Positions 9,038 through 16,267 of a stretch of 42,528 nucleotides of DNA are shown one piece after another; position 1 is the stretch's first letter, and each line of letters starts with the position of its first letter. The translations under genes were made by a program, and so were the position numbers. Below the pieces are notes generated by a model. That model had not been told where the DNA came from and made no database searches. It saw only the letters and a program-made list of their open reading frames with translations. The DNA comes from Sphingomonas yabuuchiae (GTDB lineage: Bacteria; Pseudomonadota; Alphaproteobacteria; Sphingomonadales; Sphingomonadaceae), in contig NZ_LDTF01000102.1 of the NCBI RefSeq assembly GCF_001477495.1, positions 1 to 42,528 on the forward strand, written 5' to 3'.

Positions 9038-9733
9038 ATGACCATCGCGCTGATCTGCCTGGATGCGGATGACACGCTCTGGCACAATATGCGGCACTTC
9101 GCGGCGACCGAGGAAGCCCTGGTCGGCCTGCTCGCCCCCTTTGCCGAGGCACGGGTGGCAAGGGCCACGCTGGAGGCCTGCGAGGCACGCAATCTGCGGC
9201 TCTATGGCTATGGGGCCAAGGGCTTCACCCTGTCGATGATCGAGACGGCGGTGGAACTGGCCGGGCCGACCCTGCCCACCGACCTGATCGCCCGCGTGCT
9301 GGAGGCGGGGCGGCAGCTGCTGGCGCACCCCGTCGAACTGCTCGACGGTATTGCCGATACGATCGAGGCGTTGCGCGAGCGGGGCAGGCTGGTGCTGGTG
9401 ACGAAGGGCGACCTGCTGCACCAGGAAGCCAAGTTGGCGGCGTCCGGCCTGGGTTCGCATTTCGATGACGTGGCGATCGTCAGCGACAAGACGCCCGACA
9501 CCTTTCGCAGCATCTTCGCCCGCCACGGTATCGCGCCCGAACAGGCGGTGATGGCCGGGGACTCAATGCGCTCCGACGTGCTGCCCGCGCTGGCGGCGGG
9601 CGCCTGGGCCGCGTTCATCCCGCAACCGCTGGCATGGAGCCATGAGGCGGGCGACGCACCCGTCGATCATCCTCGCTTCCGCCAGTTGCCGCGATTGGGC
9701 GACCTGCCCGGATGGATCGATATGATCGGTTGA
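9038..9733 (+). CDS. HAD superfamily hydrolase
   Basis: A 231-residue HAD-fold hydrolase, probably a small-molecule phosphatase. Motif I is LDADDTLW with nucleophile D9 and acid D11. Motif II is LVTKGD near residue 125, with Thr and a following Lys-containing region. Motif III/IV is MAGDSMRSDV near 170-178. The helical insertion between motif I and II is a C1-type cap. The C-terminal AAGAWAAFIP segment fits the family. The substrate cannot be read from the sequence. The start at 9038 has GGGAG seven bases upstream; a GTG at 9014 in frame is not supported. It may be co-transcribed with the exported protein upstream. Confidence 0.88.
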   Translation: MTIALICLDADDTLWHNMRHFAATEEALVGLLAPFAEARVARATLEACEARNLRLYGYGAKGFTLSMIETAVELAGPTLPTDLIARVLEAGRQLLAHPVELLDGIADTIEALRERGRLVLVTKGDLLHQEAKLAASGLGSHFDDVAIVSDKTPDTFRSIFARHGIAPEQAVMAGDSMRSDVLPALAAGAWAAFIPQPLAWSHEAGDAPVDHPRFRQLPRLGDLPGWIDMIG

Positions 9734-9787
9734 TGGCGGTTTGTGATGGGGAAGGTGAGGTCTGACCTTCCCATCTCCCCTTGCTCC

Positions 9788-9872
9788 ACCCCGGCGAAGG
9801 CCGGGTCCAGTTACGGGCTGGTCCGGCAAGACTTACTGACGTTGACCCAACTGGATTCCGGCCTTCGCCGGG
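9788..9872. repeat. Long intergenic inverted repeat (CCGGCGAAGGCCGG type)
   Basis: Two near-complementary arms of about 24 bases (9788-9812 and 9849-9872) enclose a ~36-base spacer. Each arm contains the palindromic core CCGGCGAAGGCCGG and ends in TCCAGTT or AACTGGA. The element sits between the converging ends of the HAD gene and the cell wall hydrolase gene, so it could act as a bidirectional terminator. The core resembles short repeats scattered through sphingomonad genomes. That comparison is from memory, and copy number was not counted. Confidence 0.7.
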
Positions 9873-9899
9873 ATGGCGTTGAAGAGTGTCATTAGCCGA

Positions 9900-10838
9900 T
9901 CAGCCCGGGTCGCTTTCCTCGCCGACGATCACGCCGCTGGTCGCTTCCCCGCCGCCATGGGCAAAGCCGTTGCGGTGGATGCGGACCCCGGCCGTAGACA
10001 CTGGCGTGGGCTTCGCATCGGGAATCCTGGCCAGGGCCTCGGCCCGCTGCTCGCCGCGATGGATGGTCACGCCGTACATCGCCTCGGCCATCGGGGCGGC
10101 GGCGGGGTTCTGGACGGCGGCGGGGACGGGAATGTTCGGCTCCACCCCGGCATAATTCTGGCGGAAGGACAGGTCGCGTTCCAGCGCCCCACGCCAGCGA
10201 TAGAAGATATGCGTACCGACCGAGCCGATCCGGCTGAGGCTGGACGCCCACCAGGGCAGCACATAATTCGCGTGGTAGAAGGTCGCGGCCCCGATCGGCG
10301 CATAGACCAGTCCGGCGAGGGCGGCCTGCGCCACGGCGGCGGCGCGGTTCCAGGCGACGGGGTCGCGGGGTTGCAGCATCGATCCGTCGCAGGTGAAGCT
10401 GAACTGGCAACCGGTCGACCGTTCCGACCCCTGATAGACGACGCCGCAGATGCTCTTGGGGAAAGCGCGGTCGCGGACCCGGTTGAGCACGACCTGCGCG
10501 ACCGCGCGCTGGCCATCGACCGGCTCGGAACGGGCTTCGTAATAGATGGCGGCGGTCAGGCATTCGGCGGCGCGGGCCGCGTCGGTCGCGGTGCGGGCGA
10601 TGCCGTTGAAGGCGGGGGCGGCGGCCATTTCGATGGGCGTGTTGCCGCTGATCGCCTCGGGCAGGTCGGTGTCGGGCACGTCGAGCGCGAGCTGGCGCAG
10701 CAGCGTCCGTGCGGTCGGCGGCGGTACGTCCAGCGTCAGATGCGCCGCCCGCTCGCGGACGGGGGTGCAGGAGGTGGCAACCGCCAGGCTCGCCACCAAC
10801 ATCAACCAGCGCAGCACGATATCCGCTTCCCAACCCAT
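9900..10838 (-). CDS. SleB-type cell wall hydrolase
   Basis: A 312-residue exported protein with a hydrolase_2 (SleB) domain at ~90-205. It has the characteristic AAIYYEARSEP (likely catalytic E101), AVAQVVLNRVR, FPKSICGVVYQG and CQFSFTCDG segments. SleB-family enzymes cut peptidoglycan glycan strands, in spore formers as lytic transglycosylases. In non-spore formers they are thought to serve in wall remodelling. The N-terminus has a hydrophobic leader (~8-23) ending at a cysteine (ATSC), an imperfect lipobox, so it may be a lipoprotein. The Ala/Pro-rich C-terminus (~230-312) has no recognised fold. A 1-frame-shifted overlapping frame of similar length is a shadow. Confidence 0.88.
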   Translation of the reverse strand: MGWEADIVLRWLMLVASLAVATSCTPVRERAAHLTLDVPPPTARTLLRQLALDVPDTDLPEAISGNTPIEMAAAPAFNGIARTATDAARAAECLTAAIYYEARSEPVDGQRAVAQVVLNRVRDRAFPKSICGVVYQGSERSTGCQFSFTCDGSMLQPRDPVAWNRAAAVAQAALAGLVYAPIGAATFYHANYVLPWWASSLSRIGSVGTHIFYRWRGALERDLSFRQNYAGVEPNIPVPAAVQNPAAAPMAEAMYGVTIHRGEQRAEALARIPDAKPTPVSTAGVRIHRNGFAHGGGEATSGVIVGEESDPG

Positions 10839-10894
10839 GGCCCCAGGCCACCGCGTCTAGCGGGCCGGGGTTAGGAAGCGGTTAAGTGTACGCC

Positions 10895-11022
10895 ATCCTC
10901 CCCGGCACGGGGAGGGGGACCACGCGAAGCATGGTGGAGGGGGATCGCCGCAAAGCCTGTCCCATGGGGGAACCCCCTCCGTCAGGCCTTCGGCCTGCCA
11001 CCTCCCCGTGTCCGGGGAGGAT
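10895..11022. repeat. ~130 bp intergenic repeat element, copy A
   Basis: The element starts and ends with the hairpin unit CCTCCCCGG..CGGGGAGG and contains two internal hairpins (an ACC..GGT stem near 10919 and AGGCC-ttc-GGCCT at 10984-10996). Closely similar copies lie at 24935-25064 and, inverted, at 38057-38185. It ends five bases from the TonB receptor stop codon and lies upstream of the cell wall hydrolase start, between two minus-strand genes. It could serve as transcription terminator or REP-like DNA. Confidence 0.85.
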
Positions 11023-11027
11023 ATCCA

Positions 11028-13460
11028 TCAGAAACGCGCGCCCAGTTCCACGCCGTAGAAGCGCGGTTCGCCCGCGATATAGGTGGGCGTGCTGAACGTG
11101 CCGCCGGTATTGCCCGCGTCGATCAGATAGCACTTGTTCGTCAGGTTGCGGGCGAAGCCGCCGACATGGAACCGCCCTTGGTCGCCGAACTCGACACCCG
11201 CGCGCAGATTGACCAGCGTATAGCCGCCCTGCGAGATCGCCTCGCTGTTGGGCAGTTCGAAAAACACCTTCGAGCGATAGGTCGCGCTGGGCGTCGCATA
11301 GAAGGTCGCCGACGTGCCGATCGGGATGCGGATATTGGCGCCGCCCGATGCGGTGGTGTCGGGCTGCAGGCGGAAGCGGTTGCCCGCGAAGACGCCGTTC
11401 GACGGGTCATTGCCGATGCCGCCATCGATATAGGCGAAGGTCCCGAACAGGCCGAGCCAGCGATGGACCGCGACGTTCGCCTCCAGCTCGACGCCGAGAT
11501 TGTTGGCCGACCCGGCGCTGCGCGTCACGTTCAGGCCGTTCTCGAACACCGAGACCTGGAAACCCTTGTACCGCTGGTAGAAGACCGAGGCCGCGCCCGA
11601 GAACGCGCCGATCCGCCCCTTGATGCCGCCCTCGTAATTCCAGACGTCCTCCGCCGGAATGATCTGAAGCCGGGGGATCGCACCCGAATTGGCGACGCTC
11701 AGCGGCACGATGCGCTGCGCGTCGAGCTGGACCACCGGCGAGCGGCGGCCCTTGCTGATCGTCGCATAGACGTTCACATCGTCGCTCAGGCGATACAGCG
11801 CGTTGAAGCGCGGCAGGACCGCGGCATAGCTGCGCTCGGCGGTGAATTTCTGCCCCTTGGTATTGGCGGCGGCGAGCAGGCTGGTGAAGATTCCGGCCCC
11901 CGCCAGCAACCGGCTGTCGGGCATGACCGAGCTATAGCCCGACTGGCGATCCTCGATCAGCACGCGCGCACCCGCCGTCAGTTCCAGCGCGTCCGTCGGA
12001 ATCCAGGTGGCGTCGGCAAAGACCGAATAGGTGTCGGTATTGCCGTAATTGGCGAAGCTGGCGCTGTAGGGCAGGACGGTCGCCGTCCCGCGCGACAGGA
12101 TCGCGGTGGCGCGTGTTGCCGGGATGGTGCCGTTGGCGGCCACGCAGGCGGTGCCGGTCGGAAGGCCCGCGCCGTTCAGGATCTGGCGGATCGGCGCGAA
12201 GTCGCGTGCGACCGAACAGGCCAGATAAGTGCCTTCCTCGGTCGAGAAGGGCACGCGCTGCTGCCCATTCTCAAAAAAGGCGTTCCAGCCGAAGGACGCG
12301 CGGTAATGCGTACCGTCGAACGCGAAGCGGCTTTCATGGCTCCACTGGTCGCCCTTGGCGTCCTCGCCGAACTCCAGATACCAGGCGGGGCCACCGTCCG
12401 CGTCGAAGATTTCGAGCGCGTCGAACCGGCGGTAACCGTTGACCGTGGTGAAGGTGATGCCTGGCGCGACATCGACCGCGACCGTCAGGTTAGCGTCATA
12501 GACGTTGCGGGTCAGCCCCAGCTTGCGCTTGCCCAGCACCTCGGCGGAAAAGGGCGAGCCGGACAGCTCGGCATAGCCATAATCGCCGGTCTGACCGCCC
12601 GTCGGGGCGAAGACGCGGCTCTTGAACGCGGTCCCGGGATTGCGCTGTCCGTCATAGGTCAGCACCAGATCGGCCGTCACGGACGAATTGGGTGTCCAGC
12701 GCAGCGATCCACGAACGCCGCGCTGATCCTGCCCGTTCAGGTCGTCCTGGTCGACCCGGCCCTGATTTTGATTGGCGACCTTGGGATCGCCCGCGATGTT
12801 GCGGACATAGCCGTCGCGATATTTGTACGCGAAGGCGATCCGCCCGGCGAGCGTGTCGTTGCCCGCGTTCAGATAGCCCGACACCTGGGTCCGGTCGAAA
12901 TTGCCATAGGAGGCCAGGATGCCGCCCTCGGTCCCGGCGCGCGGTTTGGCGGAGATGATGCTGATCGCACCGACCGCGGCGGCGGTGCCGAACAGCGTCG
13001 CCTGCGGCCCCTTCACCACCTCGATCCGCTCGATATCGTACAGGTCCTGATAGGCACCGCGCGTCCGGCTGATGTCCACGCCGTTATAATAGAGCGTGAC
13101 CCGCGCACCCTGCTGCGCCGAGCCCGAGTCCGAGGTGATGCCCCGGATCACGAAGCCGGGATTGTTCGCGCTCTGCTCCTGGATCTGGAGGCCGGGGATA
13201 TATTGCGCGACTTCGGACAGCGAGTTGACGCCCAGGTCCGCCATGCGCGCGCCCGTGACGGCGGTGACGGTGACGGGCACGTCCTCGATCCGCTGTTCTC
13301 GCTTCTGCGCGGTGACGATGACGTCGGGATTGTCACCCGCGTCGCGCGCATCCTCCTGCGGCTGGATCGTCGCCTGTGCCGCCGCCGCCTGGACGAAGGC
13401 CGCCTGTGACAGGCCAGCCAGCAGCACAGCCGCGCTGACGCGGCCGATCGTCGAATTCAT
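11028..13460 (-). CDS. TonB-dependent outer-membrane receptor
   Basis: An approximately 810-residue TonB-dependent transporter. It has a signal peptide ending near AAAAQA (~residue 30), a TonB-box-like DVIVTAQKR, a plug domain (VPVTVTAVTG, PGLQIQEQ, FVIRGI, IERIEVVKGPQATLFG), and a 22-strand barrel ending in the typical C-terminal Phe (VELGARF). The plug and 'IVTAQKR' type resemble the large sphingomonad/caulobacter receptor group; the substrate is not readable from sequence. It is divergent from a phoD-type phosphatase, and a TGTCAT palindrome lies between them, so release and uptake of a phosphorylated substrate is a possibility. ATG 13460 has a G-run five bases upstream; ATG 13463 is the alternative. 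Confidence 0.92.
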   Translation of the reverse strand: MNSTIGRVSAAVLLAGLSQAAFVQAAAAQATIQPQEDARDAGDNPDVIVTAQKREQRIEDVPVTVTAVTGARMADLGVNSLSEVAQYIPGLQIQEQSANNPGFVIRGITSDSGSAQQGARVTLYYNGVDISRTRGAYQDLYDIERIEVVKGPQATLFGTAAAVGAISIISAKPRAGTEGGILASYGNFDRTQVSGYLNAGNDTLAGRIAFAYKYRDGYVRNIAGDPKVANQNQGRVDQDDLNGQDQRGVRGSLRWTPNSSVTADLVLTYDGQRNPGTAFKSRVFAPTGGQTGDYGYAELSGSPFSAEVLGKRKLGLTRNVYDANLTVAVDVAPGITFTTVNGYRRFDALEIFDADGGPAWYLEFGEDAKGDQWSHESRFAFDGTHYRASFGWNAFFENGQQRVPFSTEEGTYLACSVARDFAPIRQILNGAGLPTGTACVAANGTIPATRATAILSRGTATVLPYSASFANYGNTDTYSVFADATWIPTDALELTAGARVLIEDRQSGYSSVMPDSRLLAGAGIFTSLLAAANTKGQKFTAERSYAAVLPRFNALYRLSDDVNVYATISKGRRSPVVQLDAQRIVPLSVANSGAIPRLQIIPAEDVWNYEGGIKGRIGAFSGAASVFYQRYKGFQVSVFENGLNVTRSAGSANNLGVELEANVAVHRWLGLFGTFAYIDGGIGNDPSNGVFAGNRFRLQPDTTASGGANIRIPIGTSATFYATPSATYRSKVFFELPNSEAISQGGYTLVNLRAGVEFGDQGRFHVGGFARNLTNKCYLIDAGNTGGTFSTPTYIAGEPRFYGVELGARF

Positions 13461-13531
13461 CATTGCCCCCCGGATATTCCCCGTTTCGGCCGGACTTAGG
13501 GGCAAGGGATTACCAGTCGGTGTCCACCGCA

Positions 13532-13547
13532 TGTCATTTCGATGACA
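13532..13547. promoter_or_regulatory. TGTCAT-N4-ATGACA palindrome, candidate Pho-box or operator
   Basis: A perfect 6-base inverted repeat with a TTCG centre lies in the middle of the divergent intergenic region, ~70 bases from the TonB receptor start and ~86 bases from phoD. Read as 11-base direct repeats (ATGTCAT / ATGACAA) it also resembles a degenerate PhoB box. Control by phosphate is inference from this site plus the PhoD neighbour. Confidence 0.4.
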
Positions 13548-13633
13548 AGCGGCGTTGTCGCCGAACCGTCACGGCCCCGCCATCGGACTGTCGCGCACCG
13601 CGCCTAGCCGTCCGGTCCGAAAGGACCGATACG

Positions 13634-15307
13634 ATGACGATCATGAACCGACGCCGCGCGATGGCGCTGATGGGGAGCGGGGCCAGCCTGGCCCTGCCGA
13701 CGACCCTGGTGGAGGCGGCGGCGCCGGCGGTGCGGTTCGATCACGGCGTGGCCAGCGGCGATCCGTCAGCCGTCGGCGCGATCCTGTGGACCCGCGCGAC
13801 ACCCGCGGAAGGGCAGGGGGGCGACATCGCCCTGACCTGGCATGTCGCACCGATGGGCGGCGCCGACGCGGTCGGCCTCCACACCGGCCGGGTGGCGGCC
13901 CGCGCGGCCCGCGACTTCACCGCCAAGGTCGAGGTGGCGGGGCTGCAACCGGGGCGCGACTATCGTTATTGGTTCGAGACGACGGGTGGCCAACGTTCGC
14001 CCGAGGGACGTTTCCGCACCCTGCCGCGCGGCCGAATCGAGGAACTGGCGCTGGCGGTGGTGTCGTGCCAACTCTATCCCGGCGGCCTGTTCAACGCCTA
14101 TGACGCGATCGCGAAGACCGAGCGGCTCGACGCGGTGGTCCATCTGGGCGACTATATCTATGAATATGGCGCCGATGGCTATGGCACGAAGATCGGGCAT
14201 GAACTCAACCGCCTGCCCGAGCCTGCGCACGAGATCGTGACGCTGGCCGATTATCGCCAGCGCCATGCCCAGGTGAAGCGCGATCCCGACATGCAGGCCG
14301 CGCACGCCCGCGCCGCGTTCATCTGCGTGTGGGACGATCACGAGGTCGCCAATGACGACTGGATCGGCGGCGCGGAGAACCACCAGCCCGCGACCGAAGG
14401 CGACTGGGGCAAGCGCAAGGCGGCCGCCATGCAGGCCTATTTCGAATGGATGCCGATCCGCGATCCCCGGCCCGGCCAGCCCTGGGCGGCGATCAACCGC
14501 AGCTTCGAGTTCGGCGATCTCGCAACGCTGGTGATGCTGGAGACGCGTCTGCTCGCCCGCTCGAAGCAGGTGGCGGCGGCCAAGGGCGAAGCGCCCCAGC
14601 CCGACGAATATGCATCGATGATGGCCGAGCGCGCACGGCCCGAGCGCGAGTTGCTGGGCGCGGGCCAACTCGGCTGGATCGAACGCACGCTGGCCGCGTC
14701 GGTGAAGGCGGGGACGCCGTGGCAGGTGATCGGCAATCAGGTGGTGATGGCGCGGATCGACGGTCCCGACCTGGAAAAGCAGATGGGGCCGCAGGGCTAT
14801 GCCAAGCTGACCGAACGCCTGACGGAGGGCGAGCGGGCGCGGCTGGGCGAGGCGCAGGCTTCGTATCGTGCAGGCCTGCCGCTGAATTTCGACAGCTGGG
14901 ACGGGTATCCGGCGGCGCGCGAGCGGCTCTATGCTGCGTTCCGGCGGGCGGGGTCGCGGCCGGTCGTCGTCTCCGGCGACAGCCACGCCGCCTGGGCCAA
15001 CGACCTGTATGACGCCAGCGGCAAGCTGGTCGCGGCCGAGTTTGCGGGCACCTCCGTCACCAGCCCGTCCTGGGGCGACATGATGCCGGGTATCGGGCGT
15101 GAGATCGCGGCGGCCAATCCGAAGGTCGTCCGCTTCTGCGACCAGGACGACAAGGGGTATCTGTACCTGACGCTGACCCGCGATACCGCCACGGCACGCT
15201 ACATGACCGTGTCGACGGTGCTGGCCAAGCCCTATGCGCTGGGCTGCGCCGCCGTGTGGCGGACACGCAAAGGCGCAGACACGCCGATCGAGGCGATCAC
15301 GGCTTAA
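13634..15307 (+). CDS. phoD: Alkaline phosphatase D (PhoD) family, Tat-exported
   Basis: A 557-residue PhoD-type phosphodiesterase/phosphomonoesterase. The leader NRRRAMALMG followed by a hydrophobic stretch is a Tat signal, as known for PhoD enzymes that export folded with metal. An N-terminal Ig-like PhoD domain (~30-130) precedes the metallophosphatase domain. Metal-binding motifs include SCQ (~141), HLGDYIYEYG (H170, D173), WDDHE (D234, D235, H236), a GNQVVM segment, and SGDSHAAW (D449, H451). ATG 13634 has AAGGA eight bases upstream. It is divergent from a TonB receptor. PhoD enzymes usually act under phosphate limitation. The substrate (phosphodiester, teichoic-like or phospholipid) is not determined by the sequence. 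Confidence 0.92.
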   Translation: MTIMNRRRAMALMGSGASLALPTTLVEAAAPAVRFDHGVASGDPSAVGAILWTRATPAEGQGGDIALTWHVAPMGGADAVGLHTGRVAARAARDFTAKVEVAGLQPGRDYRYWFETTGGQRSPEGRFRTLPRGRIEELALAVVSCQLYPGGLFNAYDAIAKTERLDAVVHLGDYIYEYGADGYGTKIGHELNRLPEPAHEIVTLADYRQRHAQVKRDPDMQAAHARAAFICVWDDHEVANDDWIGGAENHQPATEGDWGKRKAAAMQAYFEWMPIRDPRPGQPWAAINRSFEFGDLATLVMLETRLLARSKQVAAAKGEAPQPDEYASMMAERARPERELLGAGQLGWIERTLAASVKAGTPWQVIGNQVVMARIDGPDLEKQMGPQGYAKLTERLTEGERARLGEAQASYRAGLPLNFDSWDGYPAARERLYAAFRRAGSRPVVVSGDSHAAWANDLYDASGKLVAAEFAGTSVTSPSWGDMMPGIGREIAAANPKVVRFCDQDDKGYLYLTLTRDTATARYMTVSTVLAKPYALGCAAVWRTRKGADTPIEAITA

Positions 15308-15321
15308 GCGTCCTTTCTCCG

Positions 15322-16065
15322 TTACGGGGCGGGGGAGGGCGCCCGGCGCACCGCCGCCTCGACATGCGCGACCAGATTGGCGTCGTCATGGTTGAGGTAA
15401 TGGTCGCCGGGCAACGCGACGATGCGGACATTGGGCTGTTTCAGCATCGGGCACAGGCTGTCGGGCTCGCGCACGCCATAGATGCAGGTCACCGGCACCC
15501 AGTCGATCCGCCGTGCGGTGGTGATCCCCAGGCTGTCGGGCTTGCCCATATAGGCGAGCCCGGATGGGTCGGAGCGGAAAAAGGCCGTCTCGCCCGGCAC
15601 CACCAGCACGACCGCCGAGATGGGCGCGCGCAGATCGTCGGGCAGATGCGCCAGCCCCGTCTGGAGCATGTCCGAGCCATAGGACTGGCCGATCAGCACG
15701 AGCTTGCGGCCGCCGCGTTCTGCCTCTGCGCGGCGGACGAGGTCGGCGATCACCGCGTCCACCTGCGCGGCGGTGCGACGCTTGCGGAACAGCACCGGCG
15801 AATTGACGCCCAGCACCTCGACCCCGTCGGCGCTCAGCGCGCGTGCGATCACCCCGCCCATGCCGTAGCGCAGGCCCATGTCCCCCGACAGCGACAGCAC
15901 CAGGACCGGTTGGACCCTGCCCTGCGCCGGAAAGCGGGTGAACGGGTCCTTGTCGAAATAACTGCCCGAATAGAGAAGGATAGCGGCAATCGCGGCAAGC
16001 AGCACCAGCGCGCCGCCAAGCATAAGGCGCCATCTGGAGCGCAGGCGGGCGAGAAATTCGACCAT
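15322..16065 (-). CDS. AcvB/VirJ-family periplasmic alpha/beta hydrolase
   Basis: A 247-residue protein with an N-terminal transmembrane anchor (~12-33) and a periplasmic VirJ domain. It has the LSLSGDMG strand, FRKRRT motif, nucleophile elbow GQSYGSD (S128), VLVVPGET and a late GDHYLNHDD containing the probable catalytic histidine. In Agrobacterium and Sinorhizobium, AcvB/AtvA homologues, encoded with lpiA (MprF-like), hydrolyse lysyl-phosphatidylglycerol. VirJ is the Ti-plasmid relative. Here an MprF gene lies about 6 kb away, which supports that role by inference. The ATG at 16065 has AGGA six bases upstream, while the longer frame to 16131 lacks a ribosome site. It is convergent with phoD, with a 14-base gap, and divergent from the GH18-CE4-GT2 gene. 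Confidence 0.85.
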   Translation of the reverse strand: MVEFLARLRSRWRLMLGGALVLLAAIAAILLYSGSYFDKDPFTRFPAQGRVQPVLVLSLSGDMGLRYGMGGVIARALSADGVEVLGVNSPVLFRKRRTAAQVDAVIADLVRRAEAERGGRKLVLIGQSYGSDMLQTGLAHLPDDLRAPISAVVLVVPGETAFFRSDPSGLAYMGKPDSLGITTARRIDWVPVTCIYGVREPDSLCPMLKQPNVRIVALPGDHYLNHDDANLVAHVEAAVRRAPSPAP

Positions 16066-16267
16066 GACGTGTCCTAATGTCTGGCGGCAACCAATGTCAC
16101 GGACTGGATGAAGGACAGGCGGGGGGATCATGAAAGATCTGTAATATGGCGATCACGCGCTCTATGTCAGCGATCTGCCATCGGCTCGCTGATGGAAACG
16201 CGAGGTTAAGCGGTCGGGGGTAGTGAGCCGCCGCGGCATTCGCGTATTGGACCAAGGATCGACACCG

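Noticed and set aside
9892..10851. Alternative frame over the cell wall hydrolase gene
   Set aside because: The other minus-strand frame (9900-10838) contains the SleB motifs and a leader; this one is a shifted shadow.
11166..13409. 747-codon open frame opposite the TonB receptor
   Set aside because: Shadow of the receptor; low-complexity Arg/Asp-rich translation, no ribosome site.
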